DNA of 64,000 bases, taken from NCBI GenBank assembly GCA_038210275.1, contig JBBQWV010000012.1, positions 39,135 to 103,134 of the forward strand. Direction: 5' to 3'. The position numbers were made by a program, and so were the translations under genes. This DNA comes from PALSA-1296 sp038210275. GTDB taxonomy: Bacteria; Bacteroidota; Ignavibacteria; Palsa-1295. Position 1 is the stretch's first letter; every line of letters begins with the position of its first letter. Below the pieces are notes generated by a model, which made no database searches, had not been told where the DNA came from, and worked only from the letters and a program-made list of their open reading frames with translations. Shown here one piece after another: positions 53,101 to 60,684 of the stretch.

Positions 53101-53703
53101 AAAGCATTGAAAGAAAACAATAATAAAGTTATTTATTTTGCAGGCTATAAAGATGGAGCTGATCTTTTTAAGCGCGAAGAGATCGAAGCTTCGACCGATC
53201 AGCTTGTCTGGTCAACTGATTCTGGAGTAGAGATCAAACCCGACCGCCCACAGGATGCACACATTCGTGGCAATATCATTCAGGCAATGCTTGCCTATCA
53301 TCACGGAGAGTTGGGAATAGAAAGACTTTATCCTCTCGGCAAAGTTGATCGCATTATTGCGATCGGTTCCGATAGAATGATGGCTGCCGTAAAAGCTGCC
53401 AGAAGAGAGGGCGGAGCATTAGCGCCGCTGATGAAAGAGGGGCATGAGGCTATCGGTTCGATTAATAGCTCTATGCAGTGCATGATGAAGGAAGTATGCG
53501 CCCAATGTTTGCAAAAACACGTTGACCCTATTACCCAAGAGGAAACGGGATTTGTCTTTAGTTGTTTTAATCAGGATCAGCCACTCGATGTAGTTGATTT
53601 TAAGAATCTCAACGACAGGCTGAAGATGAATTCACTGGAAGAAAAATTATCGCTTGCATATTTTCAGCATCTTCTGAAAATGCAACCGATAGAAATGGTA
53701 TAA
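50140..53703 (+). CDS. Large flavin/Fe-S oxidoreductase, Nfn-like (GltD/PyrK fusion)
   Basis: 1187 residues from a GTG. Residues about 1-250 are unrecognised and mostly helical. Two Cys clusters follow at 263, 266, 274, 297 and 329, 337, 340, 344 (CIFCHDRSKDSC; CPGTGHRICNDCMKSC), resembling the 4Fe-4S part of GltD-type subunits. GLGPAG at 403-408 begins the first FAD-binding fold and VVIGGGLTAIDTA near 582 the NAD(P)-binding fold. About 860-1100 resembles PyrK/NfnA flavodoxin-reductase parts (HPGQFYRLQNF, VLLAGGGLGNAVLF), and a terminal Cys cluster (CMMKEVCAQC, with FSC) is 2Fe-2S-like. The whole equals NfnB plus NfnA fused. Electron bifurcation is inference; the family is known in fused form in some phyla. 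Confidence 0.85.
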   Translation: MPTLQLAIPGFSYSDLYHPSKLAELHSLLLSEISVVDPALHSRWIAYSSDNGSALTPIEVSQILVDMSPYVGGFVAKLFGITNKRKAGMDLAAREKIIFSFKQDILQRQALKKYPNLEKCIEVAPLTELKDFYYKILKSHFADNFISFDDEFATAMMAQTLLEYQKNGSNELASLGDQAVEKFLAFCAARVYDEELHKEVEDWASYHVPQNMDYSHLVEIIHPDELLREKFIGPEDEYRRRDGFALTDERMNPREVRGETEYCIFCHDRSKDSCSKGLHEKDGAVKKNPLGIKLSGCPLDEKISEMHLLLSAGDAISALALIMLDNPMCPGTGHRICNDCMKSCIFQKQTPVNIPQAETGALTDVLRMPWGVEIYGFLSRWNPLNIKRPYVLPYNGKKVLVVGLGPAGYTLSHYLLNEGFGVAGIDGLKIEPLGEELTGAIKDGKWQAPNPIENWSDIYSKLDERTMDGFGGVAEYGITVRWDKNFLTLIYLTLTRRNTFAIYGGVRFGGTVTIEDAFDGYGFDHIAIASGAGKPTIVPMKNNLIRGIRKASDFLMALQLTGAAKKNTMANLQVQLPAVVIGGGLTAIDTATELAAYYPVQVEKVLERFELLSKEYDEEHFLPRLTGEERHILDTFLDHGRQIRMERERALSVSEKPNFIPFIRKWGGVTLVYRRSLVESPAYRLNHEEVEKSLEEGIYYVENMSPTEALEDEYSAVRALIFERQKEIDGKLRGSGEFIEIPAKSVCVAAGTSPNTIYEREYPGTFKKDKWNNFFQPFHLNGEFKEAEGGFFTSYSNSGKYITFYGDNHPRYAGNVVKAMASARDGYPHVNYAIFKDSKERATAEINDWYNFKTKLDDEFNARVVRVDRLTKTIVEVIVKAPAAARHFHPGQFYRLQNFEKLAPSINGTTLSMEGLALTGAWVDKEKGLLSLIVLEMGSSSRLCAALKPGEPVIVMGPTGTPTEIPENETVLLAGGGLGNAVLFSIAKALKENNNKVIYFAGYKDGADLFKREEIEASTDQLVWSTDSGVEIKPDRPQDAHIRGNIIQAMLAYHHGELGIERLYPLGKVDRIIAIGSDRMMAAVKAARREGGALAPLMKEGHEAIGSINSSMQCMMKEVCAQCLQKHVDPITQEETGFVFSCFNQDQPLDVVDFKNLNDRLKMNSLEEKLSLAYFQHLLKMQPIEMV

Positions 53704-53707
53704 TACA

Positions 53708-54397
53708 ATGGAAAAAATAAATCGGAGATTTCTTTCGACTATACTTGTCTTCGCTTTTTTTACAATGATATTTATTGGCTGCGGCAGAAAAGGAGGCGAG
53801 CCTTTCTCCGGTCCGATGAACGGCTTGAAACGATATCCCTACCGTGCCATGCATCTGACGTATGAATTTTCCGGCGATGCGCGCGGTGATGAAGAGCTTT
53901 TTGTTTCGGATTTTGGAAAATATGAATCTCGGAGGACGAGATCCGATATGTTCTCGCCGGAGCAAACGATGGCTGAGGATAAAGGGTCAATAACGCGGGG
54001 CTTTGATGTGTACATTCTTGATTTCCTTGAGAGATCGGTTCTTCATGAGCGAGTGCAATACCTTGACAGTATTTATCATCTTGATGCAAATGACATTCCG
54101 ACTCCGCAGCAATATTTCGAATCCGAAATGAAAAAGAATTTTTTCGCAATTGTTGGGACTGATATGATTGACGGAAAACCGGCAACCAGATGGAAGCAGA
54201 CCGATGGCGACTTGACTCTATGGGTCTGGAATTGTATCTTACTCCGAAAGCATATACAGATGGAAAGTAAAAGCATTGAAATGACGATCAAAACCATAGA
54301 TACGCTTTGGACACCTGATACAACAACATTCATGATCCCACAGGGATTTCACGCAATCGAATCTCCAAAAACAGTAAATGCGCCCGCTACAAATTAA
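53708..54397 (+). CDS. Hypothetical lipoprotein
   Basis: 229 residues with a lipoprotein signal (STILVFAFFTMIFIGCG, lipidated Cys25). The mature protein has a beta-rich, acidic and aromatic pattern (MHLTYEFSGDARGDEELFV, GTDMIDGKPATRWKQTDGD) reminiscent of the outer-membrane LolB/DUF4412-type folds, but I cannot place it in a family. It starts 5 bases after the Nfn-like gene and overlaps the DUF971 gene by 20 bases, so the three are co-transcribed. It is expected on the periplasmic side of a membrane. Confidence 0.75.
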   Translation: MEKINRRFLSTILVFAFFTMIFIGCGRKGGEPFSGPMNGLKRYPYRAMHLTYEFSGDARGDEELFVSDFGKYESRRTRSDMFSPEQTMAEDKGSITRGFDVYILDFLERSVLHERVQYLDSIYHLDANDIPTPQQYFESEMKKNFFAIVGTDMIDGKPATRWKQTDGDLTLWVWNCILLRKHIQMESKSIEMTIKTIDTLWTPDTTTFMIPQGFHAIESPKTVNAPATN

Positions 54398-54701
54398 AAG
54401 AGATCAAGTTGCGAACGAACTTCGTATCACTTGGGATGACGGACATATTTCCGCACTGCCGATCAAATTTCTTCGCGACCAATGTCCATGTGCAGGATGT
54501 AAGGGTGAAGTGCTTTTCGGAAAAGTCTATAAGCCCGCCCCGCTTCTGATCTTCGGAGAAGGAATGTATGAACTTGCAAGCCTAACGGCAGTAGGACAAT
54601 ACGCCATCCAAGCCGTCTGGAAAGATGGGCATGATACGGGAATTTATTCATGGGAATATCTGAGGGCATTAGAGGATGCGTTGAAGAATCCGGCAGCATG
54701 A
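54378..54701 (+). CDS. DUF971 domain protein
   Basis: 107 residues, the typical size. The gamma-butyrobetaine-hydroxylase-like N-terminal domain (DUF971) is recognisable from LRITWDDGHISALPIKFLRD, CPCAGC with its paired Cys, and VWKDGHDTGIYSWEYLRAL. Members bind or deliver iron-sulfur or zinc-related functions in other species; the exact role is unsettled. The 20-base overlap with the lipoprotein gene and the Nfn-like gene upstream are consistent with an Fe-S link, as inference. Confidence 0.9.
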   Translation: MRPLQIKRDQVANELRITWDDGHISALPIKFLRDQCPCAGCKGEVLFGKVYKPAPLLIFGEGMYELASLTAVGQYAIQAVWKDGHDTGIYSWEYLRALEDALKNPAA

Positions 54702-54728
54702 CAACCTGAAATCGAATTCATCACGATA

Positions 54729-54891
54729 GGGTAGTCTCATAATTTGAAATTGATTTTTTAAGAACGTCATTGCGAGCGAAGCGAAGCAATCTAAACTGTA
54801 AATGTAGCAGCACATTTGAAATTTTAGATTGCTTTGTCGGGCTAAAGCCCTCCTCGCAATGACGTGCCAATTTAAAATTAAGAAACTACCC
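54729..54891. repeat. Intergenic palindromic element, copy 5, with nested outer inverted repeat
   Basis: The inner element (54764-54865) has perfect 13-base ends ACGTCATTGCGAG and CTCGCAATGACGT. Outside it, GGGTAGTCTCATAATTTG (from 54729) is mirrored by CAATTTAAAATTAAGAAACT followed by ACCC (to 54891), with few mismatches. The two sets of ends are nested, so this may be a composite or a full-length form of the family. It fills the gap before the cyclophilin locus. Confidence 0.75.
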
Positions 54892-54966
54892 CCGCTATTC
54901 TCTTGAAACCTTCTCTATCACCAAAACCGTTTTCAGACTACTATTTTTATTAATCATATTTATTCT

Positions 54967-55638
54967 ATGCGCAGTCTTATTTTAGCATTTTTCTTTGTTT
55001 GCAGTATTTTTATAGGCGGAGCAAGCAGTCAAATGAAGATGACGAAAGTCGTCGATGCACCACCTTATAGCGGTGAAGCCCTCGAAAAATATTGCTCCAA
55101 TCCGAAAAAACTTTTGGTGATCGAGACCAAGTTGGGTACGATGAAGATCCAGCTTTTTGATAAACTTGCACCGAACCATGTAAAACAAATCACCGATCTC
55201 GCTGAGGACGGAAAGTATACCGGCTGCACCTTCCATCGCTGTATTCAGGGCTTTATGATTCAAGGCGGCGATCCGAATTCAAAGGATGATGATCTCTCGA
55301 ATGACGGTACAGGCGGCATGGGTGATCACATTAAAGCTGAGTTTAGTGCTGTACCTCATGTACGTGGCATCTGCTCCATGGCACGCACGAACGATCCTAA
55401 TTCTGCAACAAGTCAGTTCTTTATTTGCCATGGAGTTGCATCGAGTCTGAATAATCAATATACAGTTTGGGGTCAGCTTGTTTCCGGATATGATGTCCTT
55501 GATAAGATCGAAGACCTTCCGAGAGTGCAGGGCGATAATCCCGGCAAAGCTTCGCAAATGACAAAAGTCTATATCGAAGAAGCCAAGGCGAAGAAGATGA
55601 ACAAGGTAAAGAAATCTAAGAAGAAGAAGAAAGCATAA
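54967..55638 (+). CDS. Secreted cyclophilin-type peptidyl-prolyl isomerase
   Basis: 223 residues with a Sec signal peptide (SLILAFFFVCSIFIGGASSQ). The cyclophilin core includes VIETKLGTMKIQLFDKLAPN, FHRCIQGFMIQGGDPN with the catalytic Arg region, MARTNDPNSATSQFFICHGV and WGQLVSGYDVLDKI. It catalyses cis-trans isomerisation of X-Pro bonds, here probably in the periplasm. The C-terminus is a Lys-rich tail (KKMNKVKKSKKKKKA) not seen in its two relatives. It is followed after 9 bases by a second cyclophilin. Confidence 0.9.
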   Translation: MRSLILAFFFVCSIFIGGASSQMKMTKVVDAPPYSGEALEKYCSNPKKLLVIETKLGTMKIQLFDKLAPNHVKQITDLAEDGKYTGCTFHRCIQGFMIQGGDPNSKDDDLSNDGTGGMGDHIKAEFSAVPHVRGICSMARTNDPNSATSQFFICHGVASSLNNQYTVWGQLVSGYDVLDKIEDLPRVQGDNPGKASQMTKVYIEEAKAKKMNKVKKSKKKKKA

Positions 55639-55647
55639 ACTTTGAGC

Positions 55648-56286
55648 ATGCGCGGATTTTTTTATCTTTGTACTCTTGCCGTACTTTGTTTTGCAACGGT
55701 AAATTGCGGCAGCAGCGGCAAGACGATGACTATCCCCTATACCGGTGCGAAACTCGATCAATATACTTCCAATCCGGAAAAACTTCTGGTGATCGAGACG
55801 AAGCAGGGCGTTCTAAAGATTCAGCTTTTTGATAAACTTGCACCGAACCATGTTGCGCAGATCATGAAGCTTGCGCAAGCCGGACAATATGACGGCACAA
55901 CTTTTCACCGTGTCAAAGCCGGATCGCTGATTCAAGGTGGCGATCCGAATTCCAAAGATGACGATCTTTCCAACGACGGAGTCGGCGGTATGGGTGAGAA
56001 ACTCCATGCTGAATTTAATGCAGCGACATTCTATCGCGGTGTCTGTGGTATGGCGCTCGGAAGTGATGTGAACTCTGCCTCCAGTCAATTTTTTATCTGT
56101 GTAAGCGATCATTCCGATTGGGATCATCACTATACAGCGTGGGGTCAGGTTGTTGAAGGCTATACCACTCTTGATAGCATAGCATCTTTTGGTAACATCA
56201 AAAAATATCCGCGAGGATCGGATCACTCCGTAAATCCGGGTAAAGATGCGATAATCACAAAAGTATATTTAGAAGAACATAAATAA
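55648..56286 (+). CDS. Lipoprotein cyclophilin-type peptidyl-prolyl isomerase
   Basis: 212 residues from ATG 55648; a TTG at 55642 would add two residues. The lipobox TVNCG gives Cys20, so this is a lipid-anchored periplasmic or surface form. The core matches the first copy (IETKQGVLKIQLFDKLAPNH, FHRVKAGSLIQGGDPN, SASSQFFICVSDHSDWDHHY, WGQVVEGYTTLDSIA). It shares the YTGAKLDQYTSNPEKLLVIE leader with its relatives, evidence of recent duplication. Catalytic residues are mostly kept. Confidence 0.9.
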   Translation: MRGFFYLCTLAVLCFATVNCGSSGKTMTIPYTGAKLDQYTSNPEKLLVIETKQGVLKIQLFDKLAPNHVAQIMKLAQAGQYDGTTFHRVKAGSLIQGGDPNSKDDDLSNDGVGGMGEKLHAEFNAATFYRGVCGMALGSDVNSASSQFFICVSDHSDWDHHYTAWGQVVEGYTTLDSIASFGNIKKYPRGSDHSVNPGKDAIITKVYLEEHK

Positions 56287-56313
56287 TTTTTTTCATCATT
56301 CCACCATTTCCCT

Positions 56314-58002
56314 ATGAAACACAAAACTCAGTATTCAAAAATACTATTCATCCTTAGTTTTTCTTTTCTTCTCGGCTCGTTGCTGAATTCCTGCGGGGGC
56401 GGAAACCTTCCGGCTATTAAAGCAACTTCGCCTATAGCAATTATGGCACAGCGCAACATACCCGATGAAGATATTGAAATTCCATTCAATCCTGCTATGG
56501 CAATGGCACCCGATGGCGGAGTGGCGTTGATGCGAATCGAGAGCAAGAAAAAAATGGTCATTGAACATTACACAGCTGATACCCTTGGTGTTGATTGGGC
56601 GATCAATCTCGAAAAGGAGAAGGGTGATTCTTGGGATATGCAGATGCGTTACCGGAACGGACTGCTCTATTGCATGGGACCAAATATTTTCGCTGATGGC
56701 GATAGTGTTGCGATCCATTTGCTGACTATTGATCCGTCAAAGCCAGCTATACAGAATGAAAAATGGGGCACGAAGACCGAAGCAGGAACGCCGACGATAT
56801 GGCATCCGCGACCTGTTTTAACTAAATACTCTACGGAAGTATCACCTGATTCAAACCTCGTGCTTTTTTACAGAATGGATAATAGCGAGATTTATAACGG
56901 AAGTTCTGATAGTCCGAGGGCGGCAAAGATGCATTGCGAAATGTATCAAAGCGATTGTACACTTAAAAAAGCTTTTGATCTCACCATCCCCGCTCCTGCG
57001 GCAATGAGCGATGCGGAGATGATTCTGATGCATAAGGGATTCAAAATGGATAATCAGGGAAATATGTATCACATGAAATTTAAGCAGCCGAATAAACTTG
57101 AAGTGACACAATATCCTCTGGGCGATCTTACTGCTCCCGTGACACTTTCAACAACTCTTAAAGATTGCGATCTGGAATCGGATTTCAAGGTCGGCACTCC
57201 ATTCGTTTGTTTTGATCCTGTTACCAATGCAATGCTGATCACGGCAACTCGTGAAAAAATTGCTTCCGGCAGTATTTTTATGCCGAAGGTATTGACGGTA
57301 ATGAGCGATGGATCATCGAAGGGGTTAATCCATGCATCATTTGATTTTTCATCGAAAAAAGTTAATTCTTTTCAGTATGAACCAGCAAAAGAATTTCTTG
57401 ATACGCTGATAGACCAGAAAACGCTCACTGATTACCGCGTCGTTAAAGTAGTCCATGATAATACAGCGCAGAAAACGCATATCTTTATGGAGAAGCGCCA
57501 GAAGGGGGTTTCCACTTCTTCACATTCGTCATATACGCCGCGGAACAATACTCCGGGTGCTGCGCCAAATATGGCTGCTGGTCACACTTCCGGCGATTGG
57601 ACCACATATACATACCGCCATCCTTTCAATAATTGCATGGGACTTTTACTTCTTGCATTTGACGATGCCGGAAAGCCACTCTGGCAGTATCCACTTCCGA
57701 AAGATCAGAGCAATAAGATCGATTATTTCTTTAAGCCTGTGAATACTACGAATGTAGATATTTATTATGTGGACCGCGAAACGAAGGTTGAAGGTTTACA
57801 GAGACGTAACTTTGATCTCGCATCCGGTACACTTTCTCAGGTGCAGAATATCCTCGAGTTCGAATCTGATACTTATATTCTCTCAAACTTTACGCTTTGG
57901 CAGAATTCAAATACGGCGCTGATGTTTGCTGCGGGTTCAACAACGTTTGGCGGGCAGTTGCGTACTCGTAATCCGATGATCTTTAAATTAAAAACACAAT
58001 AA
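56314..58002 (+). CDS. Large hypothetical lipoprotein
   Basis: 562 residues with a lipobox at LLNSCGGG (lipidated Cys27). The mature part is beta-rich, with repeated units containing aspartates and aromatic residues (WDMQMRYRNGLLYCMGPN, YHMKFKQPNKLEVTQYPLGD), compatible with a propeller or beta-sandwich; I see no Asp-box or PD40 signature. I cannot name the family. Placed between cyclophilins in one orientation with gaps of 27 and 7 bases, it is likely co-transcribed with them, and may be a client or partner of the periplasmic isomerases (inference). Confidence 0.75.
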   Translation: MKHKTQYSKILFILSFSFLLGSLLNSCGGGNLPAIKATSPIAIMAQRNIPDEDIEIPFNPAMAMAPDGGVALMRIESKKKMVIEHYTADTLGVDWAINLEKEKGDSWDMQMRYRNGLLYCMGPNIFADGDSVAIHLLTIDPSKPAIQNEKWGTKTEAGTPTIWHPRPVLTKYSTEVSPDSNLVLFYRMDNSEIYNGSSDSPRAAKMHCEMYQSDCTLKKAFDLTIPAPAAMSDAEMILMHKGFKMDNQGNMYHMKFKQPNKLEVTQYPLGDLTAPVTLSTTLKDCDLESDFKVGTPFVCFDPVTNAMLITATREKIASGSIFMPKVLTVMSDGSSKGLIHASFDFSSKKVNSFQYEPAKEFLDTLIDQKTLTDYRVVKVVHDNTAQKTHIFMEKRQKGVSTSSHSSYTPRNNTPGAAPNMAAGHTSGDWTTYTYRHPFNNCMGLLLLAFDDAGKPLWQYPLPKDQSNKIDYFFKPVNTTNVDIYYVDRETKVEGLQRRNFDLASGTLSQVQNILEFESDTYILSNFTLWQNSNTALMFAAGSTTFGGQLRTRNPMIFKLKTQ

Positions 58003-58009
58003 TATATAT

Positions 58010-58555
58010 ATGGCTGAGAAAACAACATCTGCTCCTTATTCCGGAGCGGAACTTGATAAATACTGTTCGAGTCCCGAGAGGCTTCTTATCATCGAGACGA
58101 AGCAAGGAACAATGAAGCTTCAACTTTTTGATAAAGTGGCTCCCAAACACGTCGAACAGATCACGCGTCTTGCCGGAGAAAAATTTTATGACGGCTGCAC
58201 ATTCCATCGCTGCATCAAGGACTTCATGATCCAAGGCGGCGATCCGAATTCGAAGGATGATAATTTAGATAATGATGGTATCGGCGGTGCTGAAAAACAG
58301 ATTCCCGCCGAGTTCAACGCCGTTCACCATGCGCGCGGTGTTGCTTCGATGGCGCGTTCGAGCAATCCGAACTCTGCATCGAGTCAATTTTTTATCTGTC
58401 ACGGAGCCGCAGGATTTCTTGATAAGCAATACACTGGTTGGGGGCAGCTCACTGAAGGCTACGACGTACTTGATGCGATCGCGAATCTAAAACATATCAA
58501 AGGCGATAATCCCGGCAAAGCCGCAGAAATGACGAAAGTTTACGTGCAAGGATAA
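58010..58555 (+). CDS. Cytoplasmic cyclophilin-type peptidyl-prolyl isomerase
   Basis: 181 residues without any signal sequence (starts MAEKTTSAPYSGAELDKYC). The core retains IETKQGTMKLQLFDKVAPKH, FHRCIKDFMIQGGDPN, MARSSNPNSASSQFFICHGA and WGQLTEGYDVLDAIANL. It shares the N-terminal S-G-A-x-L-D-x-Y-x-S-x-PExLL leader with the two exported paralogues, so the three come from one ancestor but act in different compartments. It starts 7 bases after the lipoprotein gene and ends the locus. Confidence 0.9.
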   Translation: MAEKTTSAPYSGAELDKYCSSPERLLIIETKQGTMKLQLFDKVAPKHVEQITRLAGEKFYDGCTFHRCIKDFMIQGGDPNSKDDNLDNDGIGGAEKQIPAEFNAVHHARGVASMARSSNPNSASSQFFICHGAAGFLDKQYTGWGQLTEGYDVLDAIANLKHIKGDNPGKAAEMTKVYVQG

Positions 58556-58599
58556 TCAAGCTTTTCCACCCATAAGGATTGAACTTCAATGCTTTAATA

Positions 58600-58723
58600 G
58601 GGTAATGTCTTAATTTGTGATGTCATTGCGAGGAGGGCTTTAGCCCGAACGAAGCAATCTAATATATCAAATTTGCAACAACCTTGAGATTTTAGATTGC
58701 TTCGCTATCGCTCGCAATGACAT
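58600..58723. repeat. Intergenic palindromic element, copy 6
   Basis: The inner part (58620-58723) has perfect 13-base ends ATGTCATTGCGAG and CTCGCAATGACAT, with AGCAATCTAA and ATTTTAGATTGCTTCG in the core. Its left flank GGGTAATGTCTTAATTTG (from 58600) resembles the outer end of copy 5; a matching right outer end is not clear. Copies 5 and 6 flank the cyclophilin locus. Confidence 0.8.
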
Positions 58724-58767
58724 GATGAACTCATATTTTCAGAGTAAGGTATAGCTTAAATTCCGGA

Positions 58768-58804
58768 AGCCGCAACGATTTGTTGCGGCTTTTGTTGTTT
58801 TTCA
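58768..58804 (+). terminator. Intrinsic terminator after the cyclophilin locus
   Basis: AGCCGCAAC (58768-58776) and GTTGCGGCT (58782-58790) are perfect 9-base arms around GATTT, followed by TTTGTTGTTTTTC. It would end the cyclophilin transcript 210 bases after the last stop. Confidence 0.85.
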
Positions 58805-58848
58805 AGGTGATTTCACATTGAGGCGTCACAGATCAGATTATCCATGCA

Positions 58849-60678
58849 ATGCTTTTTCGCATAATCATATTTTTGCTTTTAGGAGCGGCGACTGCTTTTG
58901 CGCAAAGCGGAGTAACCGACCAGATATTCCAAAAAGCTTTGGATGAAGAATTAGCTTTGCGGCACAACGGAAAGTGGCTGTATGCGCGAAGTGAAGTGTA
59001 TAGAAAAACCGTTCTCCGAAACATATCAGAAAAATTGCATTGTGGTTCTGAATTTCTCAATAATCATCATGCTGTCTCGCCACAAGACCTGCATGTTTTT
59101 TCCGGAGATGTATCCAACGATGATTTTGGTCAGGAAGAAACGACCGTTGCAATCAGCCGCAACGATCCGAGCCGTATCGTGATTGCATCGAACGATGAAA
59201 TTTCGGATAAGCGTTCGATGCCTGTATTTCTCTCAACCGATGCAGGCACGTCATGGAGCACTTCGCGAATGCCAATACCTCCGAAGCCGTATTACGCATG
59301 GAGCGATCCATTCGTTACCGCTGATCAGTATAATGGATTTTACTATGCGTACTTGCTCTATAACGAGAAAGCGCACCTTTCTAATATCATGGTTGCTCAT
59401 TCTGACGATGGCATCTCATGGCGTTACGGCAATCCCGTTATTGCAAATAAACAACCCGATGCAAGTACGGAAGATAAAGAAAGTGTCGCCGTTGATTTCG
59501 GTACGACAAGTGCGACAAACGGAAGAGTCTATGTTTCTTGGGCGCATTTCGGTGATGATTCATCACGAGAAGGATTGCATATTGCCTGGAGTGATAATTT
59601 TGGATTAACGTGGAGCGAACCGGTACGGATTGATTCCGGCGCAGGATTTTTCTCGCAGGTTAAATGCGATAAGGATGGGAATGTTTTTTTCACCTATAGC
59701 CGGTACCGCGATGACGGGAAAATCGCAGAACATTATCTGCTCACCTCTTATGATCATGGCGCAACATTTATCCGTCGGCACATTGCAGATTATTTCAACT
59801 ACCCAATAAGCAAAAGCCAGTACGTCCCAACACTGAAAGGAGCAAAGGGCATCAGAGCTTTTCCGTACATCACGATGGATTATGAAACTGTGCAGAACAC
59901 GCTTCATGTCGTCTATGGATCGTATGCGCCGTGGTCCGATGGGACAAGCTCTGCGCTACTTCATTATGTGAAGACAACCGATCAAGGCAGGACTTGGACT
60001 CATCCGCTTATGGTCGGATTTGTTGACAGCGCTTCGTTGCATACCGACCGGTTCCTGCCATGGGTCGGTGTTGATCAGGTCACAGGAAATGTGCATATTA
60101 TCTATTACTCATCAGAAGAAGATCCGAAAAATATTAGGAGTGCTGCCTATCGTGCTATCATCCCTCGTGAAGGACCGACAAATTATATGCGCTTATCGGA
60201 TTCACTTTTCGACCCAATGCACGTAACTGATTATTCGCCCACTCCATTTCTCGGCGATTACAACGGATGCGCATTGCAAGGCTCGACTTTCGCATACACA
60301 TGGACGGAGAATCGCAAAGGGATTCCCTCAGAACAATTTGCCGATGGTGAGATCTATGCATACGTAAACAGCACATCGTCCGGTGTGAACGTCATTCATC
60401 AGGTGTCCGCACATTCGCTTACGATCTTTTCTGCATATCCGAATCCTGTTACAAGCAATAAAATTACTCTCGGCTTTGCAATTCCGCAAAACAGCAATGC
60501 TTCGATTTCGCTCTCTTCTATAAACGGTACACTAAGCAAAAAACTTTTTTCCGGTGATCTGGCTCAAGGGACGTATGAGAAAGAATTTGAGTTAAACAAT
60601 ATTGCAAGCGGAGAATATGTTATTTCTCTTACGACAGAATACGGAACTGTGCAGAAAAAAATTGTTATCCAAAAATAA
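58849..60678 (+). CDS. Sialidase-like BNR-repeat protein with T9SS sorting domain
   Basis: 609 residues with a signal peptide (LFRIIIFLLLGAATAFAQ). Five or more Asp-box-like turns mark a beta-propeller: STDAGTSWS, SDDGISWR, SDNFGLTWS, SYDHGATF, TTDQGRTWT. About 525-609 is a T9SS type A sorting domain (FSAYPNPVTSNKITLGF, SGEYVISLTTEYGTVQKKIV). Similar proteins are annotated as exo-alpha-sialidases on the fold alone; I do not see the full sialidase catalytic set (Arg triad, Tyr/Glu pair) and would not assert enzymatic activity. It is expected to be secreted or surface-bound. Confidence 0.85.
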   Translation: MLFRIIIFLLLGAATAFAQSGVTDQIFQKALDEELALRHNGKWLYARSEVYRKTVLRNISEKLHCGSEFLNNHHAVSPQDLHVFSGDVSNDDFGQEETTVAISRNDPSRIVIASNDEISDKRSMPVFLSTDAGTSWSTSRMPIPPKPYYAWSDPFVTADQYNGFYYAYLLYNEKAHLSNIMVAHSDDGISWRYGNPVIANKQPDASTEDKESVAVDFGTTSATNGRVYVSWAHFGDDSSREGLHIAWSDNFGLTWSEPVRIDSGAGFFSQVKCDKDGNVFFTYSRYRDDGKIAEHYLLTSYDHGATFIRRHIADYFNYPISKSQYVPTLKGAKGIRAFPYITMDYETVQNTLHVVYGSYAPWSDGTSSALLHYVKTTDQGRTWTHPLMVGFVDSASLHTDRFLPWVGVDQVTGNVHIIYYSSEEDPKNIRSAAYRAIIPREGPTNYMRLSDSLFDPMHVTDYSPTPFLGDYNGCALQGSTFAYTWTENRKGIPSEQFADGEIYAYVNSTSSGVNVIHQVSAHSLTIFSAYPNPVTSNKITLGFAIPQNSNASISLSSINGTLSKKLFSGDLAQGTYEKEFELNNIASGEYVISLTTEYGTVQKKIVIQK

Positions 60679-60684
60679 ATTTTT

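Noticed and set aside
55663..55670. TATCTTTG as a promoter
   Set aside because: It matches the -7 consensus but lies inside the first codons of the lipoprotein cyclophilin, with no gene start suitably placed downstream.
58849..60678. True exo-alpha-sialidase function
   Set aside because: Asp-box turns show a propeller only; the full catalytic residue set was not recognisable, so the enzymatic claim is withheld.
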